A stretch of DNA of 64,000 bases. It comes from Chloroflexota bacterium (GTDB lineage: Bacteria > Chloroflexota > Anaerolineae > Caldilineales > Caldilineaceae). This document shows, piece after piece, positions 21,249-29,434 of this stretch. Made by a program: the position numbers and the translations under genes. Under the pieces are notes generated by a model. The model saw only the letters and a list, made by a program, of their open reading frames with translations, was not told the DNA's origin and made no database searches. Position 1 is the stretch's first letter. Every line of letters begins with the position of its first letter. The DNA lies in assembly GCA_016861025.1 (NCBI GenBank), contig BOKO01000024.1, positions 30,923 to 94,922 on the forward strand, given 5' to 3'.

Positions 21249-22457
21249 TCAAGGCGTGACACCGGGCGATGTCGTGTCGCGAAACCACCACGCCTGCACA
21301 AACGCCTGGCCGCTGCGATCATAATACTCCACCGTGACAGTGTGACGCCCCCTGCCTACGCCGATGAAGCGGTTCGTGTTGTCGCTGTAGCCGTCGCGCC
21401 AGGCGTCGATCACCAACGTCTGGTTGAGATAGACGCGTACGCCGTCGTCGGCGCGCGCACGGAAGAAGTAGTTCCCGCTGTCGAAGTTAAACTGCCCAAC
21501 CCATCGTGCGCTCCAGCCATCCATGGGAACCACGCCGGGAATTGGAGACAGGAATCCCCAATTGCGGTCAAGTTGGATCGCTGCCGCACCCTCGCGCTGG
21601 GTGCGCAGCAACGCTCCTCGCAGCGGCGCACCCTCATAATAGCTCGCCAGCCACGGCGGCTCTTGCGGCGAGTAGGTGTAATCGAAGCGGATGCTCGCCA
21701 GCCCAACCAGTTCGAGATACTCGATGCGCAATGTGTAGCGACCGCTCAACATGGCGCCGGTCGAGTAGGTGGCGCCGGTGGCGCCGCGCCATTCGTCGAT
21801 CAGCAGTCGGTCGTTGAGCCAGAAACGCACGCCATCGTCGCTCAGCAAATTAAATTGATAGTAGCCCTGCGGGAGGTCGAGTGTGCGTTCAAAGCGCGCC
21901 GAGAAATAGTCGACCGGGACGGCAGGCGTCGGCGAACCATAGCCCCATCGAAAATCGATAAACTGCACATCATCGTAGGCAACCGGCGCACCTTGTAGAT
22001 TCGGGTTGTCAAAATAGGAGACTTTCCAGCCGGTGAAGGTTGCGGGCGGCGTCGCCGGGACGGAGGTTGGCGTCGACGTCGGCTGTGCGGGCGGCTGAAT
22101 CAGGATGTTCTGATCGACGATCAGCACTGCATCGAGATCGCCTGATACATTGACAAGCCGTCGGTCGATCCAGCCGCGCACATTATCACAACGCAACAGC
22201 AACCAGGTCGCCAGTTCATTGCGCCCTTCCACAGGGCATTGTTGTCCCATCACGACGAAGCCAACCACTGCGGCCGACTGTGAAGGTTGGCGATAGAGGT
22301 TGACCAGCGAAAACTTAACAGTAACAGTGGGGAGTTGCGCTTGCACCAATGGCGCCCCAATCGCAGGCTTCGCCCACAAAAGCAGGAGCGCCAGCCAGCC
22401 GAGCAGCCGTCCATGTAGTTTCGTCTTTGTGGACCCCGACGACAAGCAAGTCTCCAT
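21249..22457 (-). CDS. Secreted SH3-like protein with two PA14 domains
   Basis: This 402-residue protein has an N-terminal signal-like segment (LLGWLALLLLWAKPAIGAP). A bacterial SH3-like domain (about 40-115; VNLYRQPSQSAAVVGFV, GWIDRRLVN) and a Pro/Thr linker follow. Two PA14-like beta-sandwiches occupy about 143-262 (WKVSYFDNPNLQGAP to SIRFDYTY) and 269-398 (WLASYYEGAPLRG to FVQAWWF). SH3-like domains often bind peptidoglycan and PA14 domains bind glycans, so a cell-surface adhesin or scaffold is likely. It starts 19 bp after the acyltransferase fusion gene but has its own promoter-like sequence. Confidence 0.78.
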   Translation of the reverse strand: METCLSSGSTKTKLHGRLLGWLALLLLWAKPAIGAPLVQAQLPTVTVKFSLVNLYRQPSQSAAVVGFVVMGQQCPVEGRNELATWLLLRCDNVRGWIDRRLVNVSGDLDAVLIVDQNILIQPPAQPTSTPTSVPATPPATFTGWKVSYFDNPNLQGAPVAYDDVQFIDFRWGYGSPTPAVPVDYFSARFERTLDLPQGYYQFNLLSDDGVRFWLNDRLLIDEWRGATGATYSTGAMLSGRYTLRIEYLELVGLASIRFDYTYSPQEPPWLASYYEGAPLRGALLRTQREGAAAIQLDRNWGFLSPIPGVVPMDGWSARWVGQFNFDSGNYFFRARADDGVRVYLNQTLVIDAWRDGYSDNTNRFIGVGRGRHTVTVEYYDRSGQAFVQAWWFRDTTSPGVTP

Positions 22458-22463
22458 GACTCA

Positions 22464-22492
22464 AGTATACTCCGAATCAGGCGCGTTGTCGT
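22464..22492 (-). promoter_or_regulatory. Putative promoter giving a leaderless mRNA for the SH3/PA14 gene
   Basis: On the minus strand, ACGACA (22487-22492) and TATACT (22464-22469) are 17 bp apart. Transcription would begin at or next to the ATG at 22457, which lacks a ribosome site. The promoter overlaps the stop region of the preceding gene. Confidence 0.45.
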
Positions 22493-23703
22493 ACTGAGTA
22501 GCCAACTTTTGCCTTCAACAATGCGTTTTCGGGGATATTCTGCCAGATCGCCAGCCCCGAAGCGATCACGGCGTCGGCGCCGATCACGACGCCCGGCTCG
22601 ATGAAGATGCCTGTGCCAAAGCGCACGCGGTCGCCAATGTGGACGCGGCTCGACGTGACGACGCCTGGTCCAAAGCTGCAATGGCTGCCGAGGACGCAAT
22701 GGTGCTCGATACTGCAATACGCGCTGAGGAAGTTGTTGTCGCCGACCGTGGCGCACGCGCCGAAATGACAAAAAGCCATGACAACGTTGCCTTCGCCCCA
22801 TGTCACGTTGATGCCCACAACTGCGCTGGGGTGAATCACGTTGGCAAAAGGGATGCCCTGCGCCTTCCACGTCGTGAAGATGCGTTCGCGGAAAGGAATG
22901 CTTGTGCTCACCGAGATCACGGCGGCGTCGATTTCGCCCGCCGCCAGCAGATCGGCGGCGCGCGCTGCGTCGATGGCGCCGATCACGGGCACGCCCGCCA
23001 CCGTCTTGTCGTGAATCACAGCGTTATCGTCCATGATCGCCACGGCGCGCTGTTGGCGAACACCGACCAGGGCATCGATGATCTGCACTGCACCGTTGCC
23101 TCCGCCGACGATCAGGAGTCGCTGCACGCGGTTGGCAGGGAAGCGATCGTCGACCAGATCGCACAAATGGGCGCTGGACGCCTGGGGTGGTGGTGTGGTG
23201 GGGACATAGGGTTCCGCCGCTTGCTCTTCGCTCTTCATTCCTCTCACATACGCCAGCACATCCGCCTCGGTGATGCGGTCTCCCGCTGTAAACACCTGCG
23301 CCAGGTCGATCTGATGGCGCTGCGCCAATAGTTCGGCTTTTTTGGTGGCGGGTTTGTGCGCGCTGATTGTGGCAGGCGGTGTTGCGCTGGAGGATGCAGC
23401 AGCGATGGGGATTTTGCGTTGTTGCGCCGCCAGCCATGTGCGTGCAGATTCGACCGACGCCGCTTTTTCACTCAACACGGCAATCACCGCGCCGACCGCC
23501 ACCTCCTGCCCGCTCTCCGCCAGCGGGTAGAGATAGCCAGCCTGCGGCGCTTCAATCTCGAAGACGCTCTTGGTGGTCTCGGCGATGGCGACGATCTCCC
23601 CGCGGTTCACGTGGTCGCCGGCAGCCTTTGTCCACTCAATGAGTGTGGCAGTGACGTCGTTGGGTCCAGATTGAGGTAGGTGGATAGACAGAAAAGAAAT
23701 CAT
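22477..23703 (-). CDS. Lipoyl domain + E3-binding domain + PglD-like hexapeptide acyltransferase fusion (atypical E2)
   Basis: The 408-residue protein starts like a 2-oxoacid dehydrogenase E2. A lipoyl domain (1-80) has lipoylation Lys45 in AETTKSVFEIEAP. An Ala/Pro linker is followed by a peripheral subunit/E3-binding domain (about 117-154; ATKKAELLAQRHQIDLAQV, RITEADVLAYV). The usual catalytic acyltransferase core is absent. Instead residues 193-408 form a PglD/NeuD-type sugar acyltransferase, with Rossmann-like LLIVGGGNGAVQIIDAL and then a left-handed beta-helix with IEHHCVLG, where H334 aligns with the catalytic His of PglD. It lies 35 bp after the fused E1 gene. I infer that the lipoyl arm hands an acyl group to the beta-helix domain. 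The longer upstream open frame is not protein-like; the ATG at 23703 begins the lipoyl fold. Confidence 0.85.
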   Translation of the reverse strand: MISFLSIHLPQSGPNDVTATLIEWTKAAGDHVNRGEIVAIAETTKSVFEIEAPQAGYLYPLAESGQEVAVGAVIAVLSEKAASVESARTWLAAQQRKIPIAAASSSATPPATISAHKPATKKAELLAQRHQIDLAQVFTAGDRITEADVLAYVRGMKSEEQAAEPYVPTTPPPQASSAHLCDLVDDRFPANRVQRLLIVGGGNGAVQIIDALVGVRQQRAVAIMDDNAVIHDKTVAGVPVIGAIDAARAADLLAAGEIDAAVISVSTSIPFRERIFTTWKAQGIPFANVIHPSAVVGINVTWGEGNVVMAFCHFGACATVGDNNFLSAYCSIEHHCVLGSHCSFGPGVVTSSRVHIGDRVRFGTGIFIEPGVVIGADAVIASGLAIWQNIPENALLKAKVGYSVRQRA

Positions 23704-23738
23704 GGTGGAAACTGTCCGTTCGATGTTGCGACGCCCTT

Positions 23739-25787
23739 TCACATCTCCAAAAGCTTGAAAATCTGTGCGGCAAGCATCGCCTGTGAAGGCAGCACCGCAT
23801 CCTCCAACGGTTTCGCCGCCGGAATCACCGTCGGCGCAGCGCCCAAACGCGCCACCGGCGCGTGAAGGCGGTCGCCAGCCAGTGCGTGAACTTGCGTTGC
23901 GACTTCTGCGCCCCAACCGAACGCAACTGGACTTTCCTCCGCCACCAGCACGCGCCCACTCTGCGCCGCCGCCCACACCAGCGGCGCTGCATCGAGCGGA
24001 CTGATGCACGCTGGCAGACACGCCAATACGCGAATCTCCTCCGCCGCCATCTCCGCCAGCAAGGGCGCCAGCAATCGGCTCATTCCGCCGTAAGCGATCA
24101 CCGTCACGTCGGGCGTTTCCCCGTCACCATAATTACGCGTCATCGCCACCGGATACCCAAACCGATCCACTCCCTCCGCCATCTGCAAAACGTCGTCATC
24201 CGTCACAGGCGCCCACTCACCATTCTCCACTCTCCAATCTCTCAATCTTCCGATCTCGCCCCTGACCAACGCCAGCGGATAAAGCAGCTTGTGCTCCACA
24301 AAGATCACCGGCTCTGGGTCGGCCACCGCCTGGCGCAGCAGCGCGCCAGCGTTGTGCAGGTGCGAGGCGGCCACGATTTTGAGATGTGGAATGCCGAAAA
24401 AAAGCCGTTCGAGCGACTGGCTGTGGGTTGGGCCGTAGCCGCGCCCACCGCCCATCGGCGTGCGGATGACGAGCGGCGCGCCGACCTGACCATTGTACAT
24501 CGCCGGATACTTGGCGGCGTGATTGACGATTTGGTCCGCGGCGAGCGCCACAAAGTCGCCAAACATAATTTCGGCGATAGGACGCAACCCACGCAACGCC
24601 ATGCCCACGCTCATGCCCACAATGGTCGCCTCGCAGATCGGCGTCGTGCGCACACGGTCTGGAAAGCGCGTGGACAACCCCTTTGTCACCTTGAACGCGC
24701 CGCCGTAGGGATCAAGAATGTCTTCACCCAGCACGAGGGCGGTGGAATCCTCTGCGAGAATCGTGTGCAGAGATTGGCGGAGGCTTTCAAGATAAGAAAT
24801 TGGAGATTGGAGATTGGAGATTGGGAGATTGGGAGATTGGGAGATTAGGGGATTAAGCGACTGGTGCGCACCAATCTCCAATCTCCAATCTCCAATCTCT
24901 TCGACTTCATCCGTCAGCGCCTTTTCGACCGCTTTTTCGATCCGTTGCTCGATGGCGGCGTCGATGGCGGCGCGTTGTACGTCGGGTAGAGCGGCAGCCA
25001 GGCGCGCCAGCGGGTCGCGCGCCCAGTAGCGTTGCAGCTCTTCAGCGCTGCGCGTATCGTCGCCCTTGCTGTGCGGCGCAAGACGATAGGTGTGCAGGAT
25101 AAGAAAAAATGGGTGGTTCTGGCGGCGCACATACTCCGCTGCGCGCTGCGCCGCTGCATACACAGTGAAGACATCGTCCGCCTCGATCTCGGCGCTTTCA
25201 ATGCCGAAGGGCTGCGCACGTTGCGCCAGCGAACCGGCGTGTTCGTCACGGCGATGCGTGCTCTGGGCATACTGGTTGTCTTCCAGCACAAAGAGCAGCG
25301 GCAGCGACCAGAGCGCTGCCACATTCATGCTCTCGTAGACGACGCCCTGTCCCATTGTGCCGTCGCCCAGAAAGACAATGACGATGGCGCCGCTCTGTTT
25401 GTGTTTCTCGGCGAGCGCTGCGCCCACGGCGTTGGGGACGATGCCGCCTTGCACGCCGTTGGTGTAGAGATTGTGCTTATGCAGGTGCTGCGTGCCGCCG
25501 ACGCCGCCGACCACGCCGCTGCGCCGTCCTAACAACTCGGCGACCAATCCTTCCACGTCGTCGCAATACGCCAGAAAGTGTCCGTGGGCGCGATGGCTGG
25601 AGAAGATCACATCGCGCGTTCGATCCAGCGCATTGATCACGCCGACTGCGCACGCTTCCTGTCCAATCGATGTGTGCACCGTCCCCGCCATCAGCCCTCG
25701 CCCGTAAAGATCGAAGAAGGTCTGTTCTGTGCGCCGGATCAGCTGCATCTGCGCGTAGAAACGCTCGGTCAAGGAATCATTGTGCAT
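23739..25787 (-). CDS. Fused alpha-beta E1 component of a 2-oxoacid dehydrogenase (thiamine diphosphate-dependent)
   Basis: This 682-residue protein joins E1 alpha (1 to about 295) and E1 beta (about 333-682). The alpha half has the TPP motif GDG (141-143) through N171 (LEDNQYAQST) and the loop TYRLAPHSKGDD. The beta half has LGEDILDPYGGAFKVTKGL, ICEATIVGMSVGMA and FGDFVALAADQIVNHAAKY. It would decarboxylate a 2-oxo acid and acylate a lipoyl domain, and the next gene encodes that domain. The alpha/beta junction (residues 296-332) is encoded by a GGAGATT/AATCTCC array, and a second array falls near 511-525 in the beta half. Relatives are pyruvate, acetoin or branched-chain E1s; the substrate is not evident. 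No E3 gene is in the window. Confidence 0.9.
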   Translation of the reverse strand: MHNDSLTERFYAQMQLIRRTEQTFFDLYGRGLMAGTVHTSIGQEACAVGVINALDRTRDVIFSSHRAHGHFLAYCDDVEGLVAELLGRRSGVVGGVGGTQHLHKHNLYTNGVQGGIVPNAVGAALAEKHKQSGAIVIVFLGDGTMGQGVVYESMNVAALWSLPLLFVLEDNQYAQSTHRRDEHAGSLAQRAQPFGIESAEIEADDVFTVYAAAQRAAEYVRRQNHPFFLILHTYRLAPHSKGDDTRSAEELQRYWARDPLARLAAALPDVQRAAIDAAIEQRIEKAVEKALTDEVEEIGDWRLEIGAHQSLNPLISQSPNLPISNLQSPISYLESLRQSLHTILAEDSTALVLGEDILDPYGGAFKVTKGLSTRFPDRVRTTPICEATIVGMSVGMALRGLRPIAEIMFGDFVALAADQIVNHAAKYPAMYNGQVGAPLVIRTPMGGGRGYGPTHSQSLERLFFGIPHLKIVAASHLHNAGALLRQAVADPEPVIFVEHKLLYPLALVRGEIGRLRDWRVENGEWAPVTDDDVLQMAEGVDRFGYPVAMTRNYGDGETPDVTVIAYGGMSRLLAPLLAEMAAEEIRVLACLPACISPLDAAPLVWAAAQSGRVLVAEESPVAFGWGAEVATQVHALAGDRLHAPVARLGAAPTVIPAAKPLEDAVLPSQAMLAAQIFKLLEM
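24224..24258. repeat. Degenerate heptanucleotide repeat (array E) inside E1 beta
   Basis: A short, one-armed, degenerate run of CTCCAATCT-like units encodes GEIGRLRDWRVENGEW in the E1 beta half. No opposing arm is visible. It may be the decayed remnant of an older insertion. Confidence 0.7.
24797..24900. repeat. GGAGATT heptanucleotide repeat pair (array F) at the E1 alpha/beta junction
   Basis: A forward arm (24797-24855; GGAGATT drifting into GGGAGATT units) faces a reverse arm (24871-24900; clean AATCTCC). It keeps the two halves of the E1 gene in one frame and supplies about 37 linker residues. Confidence 0.92.
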
Positions 25788-25798
25788 AAATCATGCGT

Positions 25799-25871
25799 CG
25801 AGATTGGAGATTAAGAGATTGAAGACTAGAACGCGCCAATCTCCAATCTCTCAATCTCCAATCTCTCAATC
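25799..25871. repeat. Heptanucleotide repeat pair (array G) between thioesterase and E1 genes
   Basis: A forward arm (25799-25823) and a reverse arm (25837-25871) fill most of the 78-bp gap. On the minus strand the GATTGAGAGATT variant supplies the TGA stop codon of the thioesterase gene (25866-25868), so the repeat sets the C-terminus of that protein. Confidence 0.88.
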
Positions 25872-26348
25872 CTCATATACTTTCCACCCCAAATCTTCCG
25901 GCTCCGCCTCGGCGATGGCGTCGAGCTTGAGGCGGATGTACTTGCCGTGGGCGGACGCGGCGACCGTGCCGTCAGGCAGGTAGATTTCGCCGTCGCCCTC
26001 AAAGAGATGGTGAATGTCGCGCGTGATGCGGCCACGCGCCTCGAGTTCGACGCCCAACGGCACCGGTTTGCGAAAGCGCACCGTCAATTCGGCGGTGACG
26101 CCCCATGTCGAAGGGTCTTCGCCCTCGCCGATGTTGACGGCGCGACCGATGGTCTCGTCGAGGATGCCGGTGATTACGCCGCCGTGCATACGGTTTGGGT
26201 AGCCCTGATGGTGCGGCTGTCCGGTGAAGCGCGCGACGATCTCGCCGACGCCATCGGCAGTGACCGTTTCGTAAAAACGAACGTGAACGCCGGCGTCGTT
26301 CTTGACGCCGCAGACAAAGCAATTGTAGCTGTTAGGTTGTTTGATCAT
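25866..26348 (-). CDS. Hotdog-fold thioesterase (PaaI/4HBT-like)
   Basis: This 160-residue protein has a CxxC-type N-terminus (NCFVCGVKNDAGVHVRF) often seen in this hotdog subgroup. The core FTGQPHHQGYPNRMHGGVITGILDETIGRA has the hotdog helix with an HGG and an Asp-Glu pair, and the typical VRFRKPVPLGVELEARGRI strand follows. Such enzymes hydrolyse acyl-CoA or acyl-ACP thioesters. The ATG at 26348 is four bases after the aldo/keto reductase stop, indicating an operon. Its stop codon lies within the adjacent repeat, so the C-terminus may have been altered. Confidence 0.85.
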   Translation of the reverse strand: MIKQPNSYNCFVCGVKNDAGVHVRFYETVTADGVGEIVARFTGQPHHQGYPNRMHGGVITGILDETIGRAVNIGEGEDPSTWGVTAELTVRFRKPVPLGVELEARGRITRDIHHLFEGDGEIYLPDGTVAASAHGKYIRLKLDAIAEAEPEDLGWKVYED

Positions 26349-26352
26349 CGTC

Positions 26353-27324
26353 CTATAGAGTTTCTTCGCTGCGGTCTGTGGCCGGTGGCGGGGCGACGGA
26401 CAACGCCGCAATCTCCGCCCGCCACGCCGGCGTCATCTCCACCTCGGCGGCGGCCAGCGAGGCCTCCAGTTGCTCCAGATTGCGCGCACCGATAATCGGC
26501 GCGGTCACTGCTGGATGGCTCATCACCCAGGCCACGGCTAACGTCGCGGGGTGATAACCGCGTGCGCGGGCGTGCTCGGTGAAACGTTCGGCCACGACGT
26601 AGTTCATCTCGTCGCCATACCGCTTTTGATACATCGTGTTCTCGACCAGCCGCCCGCTTTCAGGGCGCTGACTGACGCCGTACTTGCCGGTCAGCAAGCC
26701 GCCGCCAAGTGGGCTGTAGGGAATCACGCCCAGCCCTTCCGCCGCAGCGAGCGGCAGCAGCTCGACCTCAGCCTGGCGCTTGGTGAGGTTGTACATTGGT
26801 TGCATCACGGCGAAGCGCGCCCAACCGTTCAACGCTGACAAGCCCAGCCCCTTGGCGATCTGCCAGGCTGCCCAGTTGCTCACCGCGGGATAGAGGATTT
26901 TGCCCTGCTGCACCAACGTATCAAGTGCAGCCAGCGTTTCTTCCATCGGCGTCGATGGGTCGAAGCGGTGACAGAAGTAGACGTCGATGCGGTCGGTGCC
27001 CAGGCGGCGCAGGCTGTCCTCCACCTCACGCAGGATGTGGCGACGATTCAGCCCTTCGCCGTTGACGCCGTCACGCATCCGAAAGCCGACTTTGGTGGTG
27101 ATCACCAGCTCATCGCGATGACCCGCCATGAATTTGCCGAGCAGCTCCTCGGCGCGCCCGCGTCCATAGACGTTGGCGCAGTCGAAGAAGTTGACGCCAG
27201 CGTCGCGGCAGCGTGCATAGAGCTGAGCCGAGGTCGCTTCGTCAGCATCGCCGCCAAAGGACATCGCACCGAAGCAAAGGCTGGAAACGGTGACGCCGGT
27301 TTGACCCAATTGACGATATTGCAT
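26353..27324 (-). CDS. Aldo/keto reductase
   Basis: This 323-residue TIM-barrel NAD(P)H oxidoreductase has the full catalytic tetrad: D48 and Y53 (FFDCANVYG), K78 (ITTKVG) and H119 (VYFCHRFD). The nucleotide-binding region near the C-terminus (APIIGARNLEQLE) is present. It resembles the AKR family that includes YajO and general stress reductases. It would reduce an aldehyde or ketone; the substrate is unknown. It is co-directional with the thioesterase (4 bp) and the MFS exporter (56 bp), so a metabolic link with the E1/acyltransferase pair is plausible. Confidence 0.92.
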   Translation of the reverse strand: MQYRQLGQTGVTVSSLCFGAMSFGGDADEATSAQLYARCRDAGVNFFDCANVYGRGRAEELLGKFMAGHRDELVITTKVGFRMRDGVNGEGLNRRHILREVEDSLRRLGTDRIDVYFCHRFDPSTPMEETLAALDTLVQQGKILYPAVSNWAAWQIAKGLGLSALNGWARFAVMQPMYNLTKRQAEVELLPLAAAEGLGVIPYSPLGGGLLTGKYGVSQRPESGRLVENTMYQKRYGDEMNYVVAERFTEHARARGYHPATLAVAWVMSHPAVTAPIIGARNLEQLEASLAAAEVEMTPAWRAEIAALSVAPPPATDRSEETL

Positions 27325-27380
27325 AAACGGAATTTCCCTCTACTGCGTGATCTGCAGTTTGTATGTTTCCAAAGATTGTA

Positions 27381-28655
27381 TCACGTGGGCGATTTCTCCT
27401 CGATGTTGCGCAGCGACCTGGAGCCAATATACCCCGCCATACAGATCACCGCCGAGAGCGCGCCGCCCAGAATGAAGACCCCGCGCACACCCACAAGCTC
27501 CGCCACCGGCCCCGCAATTGCCAGACCCAGCGGTCCCGCCAGCCCAAAGACGACGTTGAGCAGCGAGAAGGCGCGCCCTTGCAGTTCGTTAGGGATGATC
27601 GTCTGCAGGATCGCCATCATCGGCGCGTTGCCGGTGGAGAAGGTGAAGCCGCTGATCGTCCACCAGATCACCGCCAGCCAGAGCCAGTTCGCTGGCGCCA
27701 GCGCCGTCAGCGCGACGGTTGCACACGATGCCGCAAAAGAGTACATCACCAGCCAGATGCGTCGCGTGTGCCAGGTGCGTATGCTGATGATGACGCCGCC
27801 CGCAATGACGCCTAACCCGGCGAAGCCCTCCATCAACGCCACCTGGTTGACGCCGCCGCCAAAGTGCTGTGTCACCAGCAGCGGCGTGAGCGAGAAGGTC
27901 GGCAGCACGGTGAGCACCACCAGCCCGGTTACACTGTAGAGCGCCAGCAGCCCACGATGATGCACGACATAGCGAGCGCCCTCGCGGATGTCCGCCAGCA
28001 CCGAGGCGCCGGTCACCGCTGCGGTGGGCGACGGCTGCGGGATGCGATAGAAGAACAGCGGCGTGATACCAAGCACTGCCGTCACCACATCGATCATCAG
28101 CGCACCCTGCAGCGGCAGAAATGCCAGCGCCAGCGCACCGAGCGGCGCCGCTGCAATCGTTAACACGCCCTGCATTGCCTGATTCATGCCAGCGACGCGC
28201 GTCAACCAATCGGGCGGCGCCAGGTTGGGCGTGCTTGCCAGCACCGCTGGTCCCTGAAATGCCTGCATGGTGGCGCGCACAAACATCAGCGTATAGACCT
28301 GCCAGAGCTGGACGCTGTTGGTGGCAAAGAGCAGCACCAGGATCGCCATGCTCAAGGCGGTGATCGCATCCGCCACAATCATGACCAGACGGCGGCTCCA
28401 GCGGTCGGCAAGCGCACCGCCCAGCGGCCCAAAGATCGCCGTCGGCAACAGCGCCACGATGCCGGCCACCGCCAGCGCACTGGGTGACCCTGTCGTCTGC
28501 GTGATCCACCAGATCAGCACAAACTGCGTCAGTGCGCTGCCGATCATGGAGAGCGCCTGCCCCGTCCAGATCGTGAAGAAGCGCGGCTTCCAGTTTAGCC
28601 ACCTGGTCTCGTCGTGCGTTGCAGGTGGTGTTAAAGGTGAAGGGTTGATCGTCAT
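27381..28655 (-). CDS. MFS exporter (MFS_3/EntS-like)
   Basis: This 424-residue protein has about 12 membrane helices. The helix 2-3 loop FGPLGGALADRWSRRLVMIVAD is the typical major-facilitator motif A. The family includes enterobactin and drug exporters driven by the proton gradient. It follows the TetR gene by 19 bp in the same direction, the usual layout of a regulator and the efflux pump it controls. Confidence 0.9.
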   Translation of the reverse strand: MTINPSPLTPPATHDETRWLNWKPRFFTIWTGQALSMIGSALTQFVLIWWITQTTGSPSALAVAGIVALLPTAIFGPLGGALADRWSRRLVMIVADAITALSMAILVLLFATNSVQLWQVYTLMFVRATMQAFQGPAVLASTPNLAPPDWLTRVAGMNQAMQGVLTIAAAPLGALALAFLPLQGALMIDVVTAVLGITPLFFYRIPQPSPTAAVTGASVLADIREGARYVVHHRGLLALYSVTGLVVLTVLPTFSLTPLLVTQHFGGGVNQVALMEGFAGLGVIAGGVIISIRTWHTRRIWLVMYSFAASCATVALTALAPANWLWLAVIWWTISGFTFSTGNAPMMAILQTIIPNELQGRAFSLLNVVFGLAGPLGLAIAGPVAELVGVRGVFILGGALSAVICMAGYIGSRSLRNIEEKSPT

Positions 28656-28674
28656 AGAAATCTCTCGGAGAGCG

Positions 28675-29331
28675 CTATGGTTGTGTCGCAGCTTGCCACT
28701 CGTCGCTGCTGAATACGGGCGTGCTGACGGTTGTGGTCGTGGCTGGCTTCGGCGGTTGGCTCATCCCATCCAGGATCAGGTCGAGCATCGCCAGCAAGTC
28801 ACGTTCTGGGTCAGACAGCGTAAAGCCAAGCATCGCCAGCTCTGCAAATCCTTCATATGCTGCCATCAAGGTTTGTGCAGCCGTGACCGGGTCTAGCGGT
28901 CGCAGCTCGTTGCGGTCAATCCCCTGCTGGATCAATGCCGCCAGTAGACGCTTCAATTCGTTCAGATACTCCAACACCTGTGCGCAGGCGCTGTCACTGC
29001 GCGTCGCCAGGTTATATAATTCGCTGCGCAGTGGCGACCTTGCCGTCGCAAGTTCTTCACGTGCATAAGTGATCAGCCGGTCACGCACAGAGCCTTCTGC
29101 GACGAGTAAGGCATGGAGTCCGTCCAGGTCGGCGTTGAACATCTTGTCGAGCAACGCATGGATAATCGCATCCTTACTCTTGAAATACCAATAGACGCCG
29201 CCAACGCTCAAGTTCGCTTCCTGGGCAATCTCCTCCATGCGCGCCGCCTCAATGCCCCGGCGATCAAAGACTTGCGCAGCAGCGTGCAAAATCTGTCGTT
29301 TGCGTTCTTCGCTCACATCTGGACGCGTCAT
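28675..29331 (-). CDS. TetR-family transcriptional repressor
   Basis: This 218-residue protein has the TetR N-terminal helix-turn-helix at about residues 9-55 (RQILHAAAQVFDRRGIEAARMEEIAQEANLSVGGVYWYFKSKDAI), described here in overlapping pieces: ILHAAAQVFDRRG, then ANLSVGGVYWYFKSKD. The C-terminal part is a helical ligand domain. Two 18-bp imperfect palindromes of the same sequence lie upstream and are likely its operators. It probably controls the downstream MFS, reductase, thioesterase, E1 and acyltransferase genes; how far the transcript runs is inferred from spacing only. Confidence 0.92.
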   Translation of the reverse strand: MTRPDVSEERKRQILHAAAQVFDRRGIEAARMEEIAQEANLSVGGVYWYFKSKDAIIHALLDKMFNADLDGLHALLVAEGSVRDRLITYAREELATARSPLRSELYNLATRSDSACAQVLEYLNELKRLLAALIQQGIDRNELRPLDPVTAAQTLMAAYEGFAELAMLGFTLSDPERDLLAMLDLILDGMSQPPKPATTTTVSTPVFSSDEWQAATQP

Positions 29332-29355
29332 CGTATGTGTGTCCCGGAATCAATT

Positions 29356-29373
29356 ACCGAATTTATATTCAGT
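29356..29373. promoter_or_regulatory. Putative TetR operator, copy 1
   Basis: ACCGAAT-TTAT-ATTCAGT is an 18-bp palindrome with one mismatched pair. It is centred 33 bp before the tetR start codon. Confidence 0.68.
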
Positions 29374-29416
29374 TATATAATGTCAGCGATTCTTTTCTGT
29401 GGGGAAACTCGCATTT

Positions 29417-29434
29417 ACTGAATATTCATTCGGT
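29417..29434. promoter_or_regulatory. Putative TetR operator, copy 2
   Basis: ACTGAAT-ATTC-ATTCGGT is the same half-site pair in reverse orientation, 61 bp centre to centre from copy 1 (about six helical turns). The repeated pair argues for a specific operator. Confidence 0.68.

Noticed and set aside
23704..24021. N-terminal 106-codon extension of the lipoyl-acyltransferase gene
   Set aside because: The extension overlaps the E1 gene, is Gly/Arg/Ser-rich without fold pattern, and the lipoyl domain begins at the ATG at 23703.
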